This document shows positions 26,312-33,536 of a DNA stretch of 64,000 bases, piece after piece. Location: contig JAKOYD010000086.1 of NCBI GenBank assembly GCA_029780695.1, positions 46,929 to 110,928 of the forward strand. Reading direction: 5' to 3'. This stretch comes from Pseudomonadota bacterium. Lineage in GTDB: Bacteria; Pseudomonadota; Gammaproteobacteria; Burkholderiales; Burkholderiaceae_C. Under the pieces are notes generated by a model that was not told the DNA's origin, ran no database searches, and saw only the letters and a list, made by a program, of their open reading frames with translations. The first letter of the stretch is position 1; each line of letters begins with the position of its first letter. The translations under genes were made by a program, and so were the position numbers.

Positions 26312-27253
26312 ATGAACCTGCATCAATTCCGATTTGTCCAGGAAGCCGCGCGCCGCAACCTGAACCTGACCGAGGCGGCCAAGGCGCTGCACACGTCGCA
26401 GCCGGGCGTGTCCAAAGCCATCATCGAGCTGGAAGAAGAACTCGGCATCGACATCTTCATGCGCCACGGCAAGCGGCTAAAGCGCATCACCGAACCCGGC
26501 CAGCATGTGCTGGACAGCATTGCCATCATCCTGCGCGAAATCGGCAATTTAAAGCGCATTGGCGAGCAATACAGCGCGCAAGACACCGGAACCCTCTCCA
26601 TCGCCACCACCCACACCCAGGCGCGCTACGTGCTGCCGCCGCCGGTGGCGCGCCTGCGCGAGCAGTACCCCAAGGTCAACATCAGCCTGCACCAGGGCGC
26701 GCCCGACCAGGTGGCGCGCATGGTGATTGAGGAAACGGCCGAAATCGGCATCGCCACCGAATCGCTGGCCAACTACCCCGAACTGGTCACCCTGCCCTGC
26801 TACGAATGGCAGCACGTGCTGGTGCTGCCCTCCAGCCACCCGCTGGCAAAAAAAGAGCGCCTGACGCTGGAGGACATTGCGGCGCAGCCGCTGATCACCT
26901 ATCACCCCTCGTTCACCGGCCGCACGCGCATCGACACTGCGTTTGCCCAGCGCCACCTGGCGCCGCGCGTCGTGCTGGAGGCGATTGATTCGGACGTCAT
27001 CAAGACCTACGTGCGCCTGGGGCTGGGCATCGGCATCGTGGCCGAAATGGCCGTCGCGGGCGACAAGGACCCTGACCTCGTCGCGCGCCCGCTGGGCCAG
27101 CTGCTGGGCCAGAACGTGGCGCGCATCGCCCTCAAGCGCGGGGCCTACCTGCGCGACTTCGTGTATCACTTTGCCAGCCTGCTGTCGGACAGGCTCGACA
27201 AGAACCTCATCCTGAAGGCCATGTCGGGACACGTCGCCGACTACGAGCTGTGA
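26312..27253 (+). CDS. cysB: CysB-type LysR-family regulator
   Basis: A 313-residue LysR regulator of sulfur assimilation. The N-terminal helix-turn-helix (MNLHQFRFVQEAARRNLNLTEAAKALHTSQPGVSKAIIELEEELG) is the CysB/Cbl type. The effector domain has TTHTQARYVLPPPV near residues 99-112 and the TYHPSFTGRTRID segment near residues 200-212, which bind N-acetylserine or sulfate in homologues. It follows cbiX. Confidence 0.92.
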   Translation: MNLHQFRFVQEAARRNLNLTEAAKALHTSQPGVSKAIIELEEELGIDIFMRHGKRLKRITEPGQHVLDSIAIILREIGNLKRIGEQYSAQDTGTLSIATTHTQARYVLPPPVARLREQYPKVNISLHQGAPDQVARMVIEETAEIGIATESLANYPELVTLPCYEWQHVLVLPSSHPLAKKERLTLEDIAAQPLITYHPSFTGRTRIDTAFAQRHLAPRVVLEAIDSDVIKTYVRLGLGIGIVAEMAVAGDKDPDLVARPLGQLLGQNVARIALKRGAYLRDFVYHFASLLSDRLDKNLILKAMSGHVADYEL

Positions 27254-27258
27254 CCGAT

Positions 27259-27320
27259 TGCTATTTTGTTGATAGCTGTCTGCGCTTGTCCATAAAGCGC
27301 TGGCGGCCAATTCTTATCTG
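27259..27320 (+). repeat. Dispersed hairpin repeat, family A
   Basis: TTGATAGCTGTCTGCGCTTG, TCCAT, AAAGCGCTGGCGGCCAATT. It lies between cysB and the aminotransferase gene. Confidence 0.8.
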
Positions 27321-27382
27321 AACCCGGACGGCACAGCGCCCCACGCCCGCTGCGCCCCGTACCCCGCCGCTCCTCCATCGCC

Positions 27383-28552
27383 ATGAGCCCCACCACCCCC
27401 CGCTTCCCCTCGCGCCTGCCCAACGTCGGCACCACCATCTTCACCGTCATGTCGGCGCTGGCCACGCAACACAAGGCCGTCAACCTGGGCCAGGGCTTCC
27501 CCGACTTCGGCTGCGACCCGAAGCTGGTCGATGGCGTCACCGCCGCCATGCAGCAAGGCCACAACCAATACCCGCCCATGCCCGGCGTGCCCGCGCTGCG
27601 CCAGGCCATCGCTGCGAAAATTGAAGCGCTCTATGCCCGCCCATACAGCGCTGACGCGGAAATCACCGTTACCGCCGGCGCCACGCAGGCGATCCTCACG
27701 GCCATCCTGTGCTGCGTCGGCCCGGGCGATGAAGTCATCGTGCTGGAGCCCTGCTACGACAGCTACGTGCCCAACATCGAGCTGACCGGCGCCACCGTGG
27801 TGCGCGTGCCGCTCACGCCCGGCAGCTTCCGCCCCGACTTCGACAAGATCGCCGCCGCCCTCACGCCCAAGACGCGCGCCATCCTCATCAACAGCCCGCA
27901 CAACCCCAGCGGCACCGTCTGGTCGCCCGAAGACATGCGCCGGCTCGACGAGCTGCTGGCGCCCACAAACGTCCTGGTCATCAGCGACGAGGTGTACGAG
28001 CACATGGTCTACGCCCCGCTGCGCCACGAAAGCGTGGCGCGCTACCCGGGCCTGGCCGCACGCAGCTTCATCGTCAGCAGCTTCGGCAAGACGTACCACG
28101 TCACCGGCTGGAAAGTCGGCTACGTCGCCGCCCCCGCCGCGCTCACGGCCGAATTCCGCAAGGTGCACCAGTTCAACGTGTTCACCGTCAACACGCCCAT
28201 GCAATACGGGCTTGGGGCGTACCTGCAAGACCCCGCGCCCTACCTGCAACTGCCCGCCTTCTACGACGCCAAGCGCCAACTGTTCCGCGAGGGCCTCGCC
28301 AACACCAAATTCAGGCTGCTGCCCTGCGAAGGCACCTACTTCCAGTGCGTCAGCATCGAAGACCTCGCCGTGCCCGAACGCGACTTGCCCGAAGCCGACT
28401 TCTGCCAATGGCTCACCCGCGAGATCGGCGTAGCGGCCATTCCGCTGTCGGCGTTTTATGGGGATGGGTTTGATCAGAAGGTGGTGCGGTTTTGTTTTGC
28501 GAAGAGGGATGAGACGTTGCGGGAGGCGGTGGGGAGGCTTGAACGACTGTGA
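27383..28552 (+). CDS. PLP-dependent aminotransferase, class I (methionine/kynurenine type)
   Basis: A 389-residue fold-type I aminotransferase of the YbdL / kynurenine-oxoglutarate group. Visible are VNLGQGFPDFGCD (near 33-45), YDSYVPNIE, INSPHNPSGTVWS (near 173-185) and ISDEVYEHMVY (near 198-208). The PLP-lysine region is SSFGKTYHVTGWKVGY (near 232-247) and the substrate Arg lies in RFCFAKRDE near the end. It probably uses methionine or another bulky amino acid. The last 100 bases switch to G/T-ending codons unlike the rest, just before the AT-rich island. Confidence 0.88.
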   Translation: MSPTTPRFPSRLPNVGTTIFTVMSALATQHKAVNLGQGFPDFGCDPKLVDGVTAAMQQGHNQYPPMPGVPALRQAIAAKIEALYARPYSADAEITVTAGATQAILTAILCCVGPGDEVIVLEPCYDSYVPNIELTGATVVRVPLTPGSFRPDFDKIAAALTPKTRAILINSPHNPSGTVWSPEDMRRLDELLAPTNVLVISDEVYEHMVYAPLRHESVARYPGLAARSFIVSSFGKTYHVTGWKVGYVAAPAALTAEFRKVHQFNVFTVNTPMQYGLGAYLQDPAPYLQLPAFYDAKRQLFREGLANTKFRLLPCEGTYFQCVSIEDLAVPERDLPEADFCQWLTREIGVAAIPLSAFYGDGFDQKVVRFCFAKRDETLREAVGRLERL

Positions 28553-28644
28553 GCAAAACCGCAAGCGGGTTCACCCTAAATACGCTGGACGCAGATTTTT
28601 TGACGGCATACTGCCAGACATAATTGATTGTTGAAGGTTTAATA

Positions 28645-30246
28645 ATGAGACCGACAAATCTCGCTTTTCTAAAAATTGCCAAGCGTGCCGAACGGCAAGA
28701 CGACGAAGTTCTAAAAAAGACTTTTGTTGATTTTGGTTCTGTTTCGATCGCCCTGTCTTCCATTGACCACCAAGTTGTTTTTGGCCGACGTGGAACAGGA
28801 AAGACCCATTTATTTAGCGTGCTGAGACAATTGAAGTCAAGCGCCGGCGAGCTAGCGATCCAACTCGATATGCGTAACTTGGGGTCAGCGGGAGGAATCT
28901 ATGCAGATCCAACTGTCCCAACTTCCCAACGGGCGACGCGATTATTAATTGATCTTTTGTCAGCGCTTCACTCGCGGATTCTTGAGCACGCAATAGAGCA
29001 CGATAACTTGGTGAATTTGGGTCTAGCAGGAACAGCACTCGATGAATTCTTTGATGCGCACAGTAGTGTAAAAGTGATAGGCACTACTACATTGGAGACA
29101 ACAACCGCAGCAGAAAACTATTTCGCAGCTGAAACGAAACTCGGTATCGCTGGCCCAGCGCTCACGCCGTCACTTGCTGCGGGCTTCGCTCTAAACGAAT
29201 CAGGCAAAGAGCAAGTTTCAGCTAAAAAAACCGTCACTGGAACTGAGTCGTACAGAATCAATTTTGGAAGCGTTGGTAGCGCTTTGAGAAAAGTCGTGCA
29301 AACTTTGCCAAATCAGCGGTTATGGCTTCTGATAGACGAATGGAGTGAAGTCCCACTTGATCTACAACCGCTGCTAGCGGACTTGCTAAGGCGCGCCATC
29401 CTACCCATTGGCGGTGTAACCGTGAAAATTGCTGCAATTGAGCAGCGATGTCGCCTTCTAATTCCAGACCCGTCCGTCGCCCATATTGGAATACAACTAG
29501 GTGCGGACGTGTCCGCTGCGCTTAATTTAGACGATTTCATGGTGTTCGACAACGACGAGCGGAAGGCTGTAGATTTTTTTAAGGCGCTGGTTTTTAAGCA
29601 TGTCCAGGCAGCATTGGAAACTGACCCCTCCGCTAATATAAGGAGCGAATCTTCATTGATATCTCAAGGCTTCACCCAGTCAAACGCGTTTGATGAAGCG
29701 GTTCGCGCTTGCGAAGGTGTTCCTAGAGACATGATTCACATATTAAGTCTCGCAGCCCAACGGGCAGGGGTAGAAACAATTTCAGTTGGAGACGTCCGCA
29801 CTGCAGCGCAGCAATGGTATCAAGCATCCAAGGATGCGGCAGTTAGCGCACACGACCAAGCCAAGAACTTGCTAACGTGGATCGTAGATAGAGTTATTAA
29901 GGAGCGACAGACGAAGGCCTTCTTACTCGAGTCAGGCGTTCGTGATGGTTTGATCGATTTTTTATATGATGAACGTGTGTTGCATGTGCTTAGAAAGGGT
30001 ACTTCGGCGCAAGACATGCCCGGAAAGCGATTTCATGTTTATGGGATCGATTATGGTTGCTACGTAGATCTAATTAATACAGCGCGAGCGCCAAAAGGAA
30101 TGTTAGACTTGGGAATATCGGAATCAGATATATCGGTGATAGTTCCGAAAACCGATTTCAGGTCTATCAGGAGATGCATTCTCGACCTTAGTGATTTTTA
30201 TACACAGCAAACATCGACTGCGCCGCAGGCCTCTTTAGATTTATAA
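28645..30246 (+). CDS. Orphan P-loop ATPase, ORC/CDC6-like architecture
   Basis: A 533-residue protein of unknown role. A Walker A motif, GRRGTGKTH, is at residues 47-55 and a Walker B, LWLLIDEW, at 226-233. VTVKIAAIEQR near 258-268 sits where a sensor strand would be. Between the Walker motifs is a long insert (about 120-205) rich in Thr, Glu and Ala. The C-terminal third looks like a lid plus a winged helix (LLTWIVDRVIKER through KRFHVYGIDYGCYVDLI). This order resembles AAA ATPases of the ORC/CDC6-like or STAND kind; the family is not certain. GAAGG precedes the ATG. Base composition and codon use (AAT, TTA, ATA) are far more AT-rich than every neighbour, so horizontal transfer is likely. 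It stands alone, with no nuclease, methylase, integrase or toxin beside it. Confidence 0.75.
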   Translation: MRPTNLAFLKIAKRAERQDDEVLKKTFVDFGSVSIALSSIDHQVVFGRRGTGKTHLFSVLRQLKSSAGELAIQLDMRNLGSAGGIYADPTVPTSQRATRLLIDLLSALHSRILEHAIEHDNLVNLGLAGTALDEFFDAHSSVKVIGTTTLETTTAAENYFAAETKLGIAGPALTPSLAAGFALNESGKEQVSAKKTVTGTESYRINFGSVGSALRKVVQTLPNQRLWLLIDEWSEVPLDLQPLLADLLRRAILPIGGVTVKIAAIEQRCRLLIPDPSVAHIGIQLGADVSAALNLDDFMVFDNDERKAVDFFKALVFKHVQAALETDPSANIRSESSLISQGFTQSNAFDEAVRACEGVPRDMIHILSLAAQRAGVETISVGDVRTAAQQWYQASKDAAVSAHDQAKNLLTWIVDRVIKERQTKAFLLESGVRDGLIDFLYDERVLHVLRKGTSAQDMPGKRFHVYGIDYGCYVDLINTARAPKGMLDLGISESDISVIVPKTDFRSIRRCILDLSDFYTQQTSTAPQASLDL

Positions 30247-30354
30247 GTGTGCTTGAATCTGAAGTTATTTTGTAGGCGGGTTAAGGGCGCAAACCATGCC
30301 CTGCGACACTTCCCCTTGTGCACATCCGCTGCATGGCCGGATTCGCCAAGCGAA

Positions 30355-31407
30355 TCAGGGCCTGTCGTCGCGTTCGGCGGGTTGACCGCCGGCGCGGCTC
30401 CACGTGGCGAGTGCGGCGGCCAAATCACCGCGCCCAGCCGCGCGAAACACCCCCACCTTCAACCCCCTGCCCTCATCCACATCCGCAAACACCGCCGGAT
30501 TCGTCACGCGCTCCACGAAGGCCAAGCCCGGCGCATGCGCGCGCAGTTGATCGCGAAGCCACGCCATCGACAACTCCGGCGCGTTCAGGCACAGCAGCGC
30601 ATGGCCGCCGGGCGCCAGCAGATCGGGCAGGCGGCGCAGCAGGCGGGCGTAGTCCTTGGTGGCGACGAAGCTGCCCTTCTGGTAGCTGGGCGGGTCGGCG
30701 ATCACCAGGTCGTAAGGGCCGCCGCGCGTCACCTTTCCCCACGAACTGAACAGGTCGTGCGCCAGAAAACTGGCGCCGCCGCTCAAGCCGTTGAGCGCAT
30801 GGTTCTGCTGGCCGGTGGCGAGGGCGCCGCGCGCCATGTCGAGGTTGGTGACGTGCGCGGCGCCGCCCTGCAAGGCGGCAACAGAGAACGCGCAGGTGTA
30901 GGCGAACAGGTTGAGCACCTGGGCGCCGCGCCCTTCACGGGCTTTGAAGTCGGCCGTGAAATCGCGCACCCAGCGGCGACCTTCGGCCATGTCGAGAAAC
31001 AGGCCGTGGTTCTGCCCGTTCAAGATGTGCACCCGGTAGCGCGCGGGGCCTTCGGTGACGATGTGCGGGTCGGGCACTTGGCCGGCCATGAGATGCGCGC
31101 GAGCACGCGCCTGGTGGGCGGCACTGCCCTCGGCATGCGCCTGCAGGGCGTCGCCGCGCGGTTGAAACACCCAGTTCAGCGCCTGACCCGGCGGCGCAAT
31201 CAGCCGCCAGCGCGCGCGCAGCGCGTCGCCAATGGCCGCCAACTGCGCCTCACTGGCGGGCGCGAAGCTGGTGAGCACGAAGACGGGCGGGTAGGCGTCG
31301 AGCGTCCACTGCTCGCAGCCCGGGTACAGCCCGCCACGGCCGTGGAAGATGCGGCACGCATCACCGGGCAGCGGCAAGGCGGCGATAGCGTGGAGCAACG
31401 CTTGCAT
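30355..31407 (-). CDS. Class I SAM-dependent (rRNA) methyltransferase
   Basis: A 350-residue methyltransferase resembling the catalytic half of RlmI/RlmK 23S rRNA methyltransferases. Motif I is VLNLFAYTCAFSVAALQGGA, motif II VTNLDMARGAL, and motif IV DLVIADPPSYQKGSF, near residues 230-244. The N-terminal 100 residues differ from RlmI and lack an obvious PUA domain. The target could be rRNA cytosine or guanine, but this is not decidable. It is convergent with the AT-rich ATPase gene. Confidence 0.82.
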   Translation of the reverse strand: MQALLHAIAALPLPGDACRIFHGRGGLYPGCEQWTLDAYPPVFVLTSFAPASEAQLAAIGDALRARWRLIAPPGQALNWVFQPRGDALQAHAEGSAAHQARARAHLMAGQVPDPHIVTEGPARYRVHILNGQNHGLFLDMAEGRRWVRDFTADFKAREGRGAQVLNLFAYTCAFSVAALQGGAAHVTNLDMARGALATGQQNHALNGLSGGASFLAHDLFSSWGKVTRGGPYDLVIADPPSYQKGSFVATKDYARLLRRLPDLLAPGGHALLCLNAPELSMAWLRDQLRAHAPGLAFVERVTNPAVFADVDEGRGLKVGVFRAAGRGDLAAALATWSRAGGQPAERDDRP

Positions 31408-31444
31408 GGCTCATGACAAAAAAACAGCGCGATCTCCCGTCAGA

Positions 31445-31480
31445 CGTGCGCTGGCAGCTATTGAAATAGCAGTATTTGTG
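31445..31480 (-). repeat. Fragment of family A repeat
   Basis: GCGCTGGCAGCTATTGAAATAG matches one half of family A, in the 91-base gap between two reverse-strand genes. Confidence 0.5.
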
Positions 31481-31498
31481 CACCACGACCAGCACCGC

Positions 31499-33424
31499 TC
31501 ATTCAAGTGCAATGGTGCGAATGGCCTCGAAGAAGGCGGCGGAGCCTTCCTTGTCGTTGTCAGGGCGCAGCTCCATGCGGTTGATGGCGTGGTCAACTTT
31601 GGCGCGATAGCGCTGGTCGATCAGCGACAGGTAGTAGGGGCTAATGAAGCGCGCGCCAGCGGCATAGTGCGTGCGCATGGCGGCCAGGTGGATGCCCGGG
31701 GTTTTCCATTGCTGGGGATTGAATTCGGGGACACCGTAGTCGCGGATCTGACCTTCCTTTAAAAAGCGCTCAAGCCATTCGCCTTGCACCGCACCGCCGT
31801 ACAGATTGAAGCCAGGACGCCACATGTGGCCACCGCCCAGCGTCTGGTCGACTGCAAACAACTGGCGGTTCCATGACGAGTTGACTTGCGGCACCACCTG
31901 GTGCGAATAGAGTTTTTCGGCAGGCAGGCCAGCGGCCACGGCTTGCTGGGTAAAGTGGGTCAGGAAGCTCGCCGCCTGCGAAGCACGAAACTCATCCCAG
32001 TCGCGCGCCAGGGGGTTGTAGTACACGTCCTGCGTGTCCTTGGGCAGGTCGACCCAAGCATGGACAGCCCCCACCAGCTCGGGCGGCAAACCCACGCCGG
32101 GGTTGGACGACTTGAGCCAGCCCAGGCGCACCAGCAGGTTTTGCAGCCACATCGGCACATACTGACGCCATCCCCTGCGCGTGCTACCCAGCCCTTGAGC
32201 GCCCGCGGGCAGGTGGTCAGACACGCGAGATTGGTCGCGCGGCACGACGGTTATGGCGCGCTCGCCCAGCACGTATTTCCCGCCGACGGTGCCCACCACC
32301 ACTTGCAGCCGGTGGCGCCCCGGCGCCAGGATTGAAAAATCCAGGTCGTGCCGAAAGCCGACGTTGGGGGTGGTCACGTCGTCGCGCGCACGGTAAACGT
32401 CTAGCCGATTCAAGCCCCGTTCGATGGGCCCGACACGCTCGCCGTCGACATACAAATCCAGCGAAGTGACCTTGCCTTGCGGATCCCACAGCCACCCGCC
32501 CACGGGCAGGAGACCGGGGGCAAAGGCGTCGTAGTGCTCGCCAAAGCTGCTGAGGGTGGTGTTGCGAATGTCTTTGCCTGGCGCAGGCACCTTGTCAAAG
32601 CCAAGGTAATCAAAACCGTGGGCGCGATTGAATTGAGTGATATCGCCGTACTTGCGCTGCAGCCATGCCCTGAAGTCGGCCACGCTGCGCGGGTCGTAGT
32701 CGGTGACCTGGACATGATCGAAATTGCCGGTGCCATTTTCAAAATCGGGGAACAGCTGGTGCACTTCGCCCATCAGGGTGATGGCAACAATGAGGCGCTG
32801 GACTTCTTCAGGCAATTGCCGCACACGCCGGGCGATTTCCCGCATGGCTTGGTAACGGTAGTGGTTGACGTCGATCTTTTCGTCGGGCCGCAGCGTGTAG
32901 GGATGGATGGGGTAGCCAAAGTAGTTGAGCTTGAGCGGCTGGCCATCAGCCAGTTTCATCAAGTTGTCCGGGTTCTTCACCAACTCGACGGGCAGCGCGC
33001 CGATCGAGTCGAAATGGCTGCTGGACAAATAAAGCACAAGCGGTCGCTTGGCGTCGGCCATGAGCCGCATGATCGCGTCCAGGTGTTTGTCGTCCAGCAC
33101 CCAGACGCCACGCGCATCCTGCCGATAAAGCTCCAGCAGTTGAACGGTGAGTGTGTAGCCCACCTGCACCTTGCCCTGCGGGCCGCCGGGCTCCAACGTG
33201 TCCATCAGGCGCGTGAGCGCGGCGGCACCGGTTCGGCCGCTGTCCATGCAGTAGCGAAATGCATCGAAGGCGTGGGCGAACTTCTGCTGCGTCTGCGCCT
33301 CGTCGCACTGCATAAGCCCTTCGATGTTGGGCAAGATGTACATGGGCGATTCGCGCTCGGCGGCCATGGCCGTAATGCCGATGAGCAAAAGACAAGAGGC
33401 GATCAGGCGTGTCAGCATGGGCAT
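31499..33424 (-). CDS. Exported glycoside-hydrolase-like protein (clan A/GH42-like barrel)
   Basis: A 641-residue secreted protein with a signal peptide (residues 1-22, ending TAMAAE). The first barrel half runs to about residue 300; it contains TLMGEVHQLFPDFENG (E220, possible acid/base) and VADFRAWLQRKYGDITQFNRAHG (249-270), typical of GH42-like beta-galactosidase folds. Residues about 315-395 form a separate beta-sandwich (DLYVDGERVGPIERGLNRLDVY ... DFSILAPGRHRLQVVVG). The barrel then resumes, with YSHQ at 506-509 and YGVPEFNP (E567, possible nucleophile). Substrate unknown; exopolysaccharide or cell-surface glycan processing is plausible. It lies downstream of the pyruvate dehydrogenase terminator and has no sugar-uptake neighbours. 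Confidence 0.65.
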   Translation of the reverse strand: MPMLTRLIASCLLLIGITAMAAERESPMYILPNIEGLMQCDEAQTQQKFAHAFDAFRYCMDSGRTGAAALTRLMDTLEPGGPQGKVQVGYTLTVQLLELYRQDARGVWVLDDKHLDAIMRLMADAKRPLVLYLSSSHFDSIGALPVELVKNPDNLMKLADGQPLKLNYFGYPIHPYTLRPDEKIDVNHYRYQAMREIARRVRQLPEEVQRLIVAITLMGEVHQLFPDFENGTGNFDHVQVTDYDPRSVADFRAWLQRKYGDITQFNRAHGFDYLGFDKVPAPGKDIRNTTLSSFGEHYDAFAPGLLPVGGWLWDPQGKVTSLDLYVDGERVGPIERGLNRLDVYRARDDVTTPNVGFRHDLDFSILAPGRHRLQVVVGTVGGKYVLGERAITVVPRDQSRVSDHLPAGAQGLGSTRRGWRQYVPMWLQNLLVRLGWLKSSNPGVGLPPELVGAVHAWVDLPKDTQDVYYNPLARDWDEFRASQAASFLTHFTQQAVAAGLPAEKLYSHQVVPQVNSSWNRQLFAVDQTLGGGHMWRPGFNLYGGAVQGEWLERFLKEGQIRDYGVPEFNPQQWKTPGIHLAAMRTHYAAGARFISPYYLSLIDQRYRAKVDHAINRMELRPDNDKEGSAAFFEAIRTIALE

Positions 33425-33445
33425 GGGGTTCGGGAAAAGCCTAGA

Positions 33446-33486
33446 AAGAAAAATCCCGCGCTGCCACGGTGTGCAGCACGGGATTT
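33446..33486 (-). terminator. Terminator of the aceE-aceF-lpdA operon
   Basis: Imperfect stem AAATCCCGCGCTGC (33451-33464) with GCAGCACGGGATTT (33473-33486), followed in the leftward direction by a T-rich tract. It lies 50 bases after lpdA. Confidence 0.8.
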
Positions 33487-33536
33487 CAAGGTGTGTGCTG
33501 TGGCCCGCCGCCGCGGCGGGTGTCCACGCAATGCTA

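Noticed and set aside
28553..30354. Integrative element with att sites around the AT-rich ATPase
   Set aside because: No integrase, tRNA or convincing flanking direct repeat was found; only a seven-base match (GCGGGTT) is shared, which is not significant.
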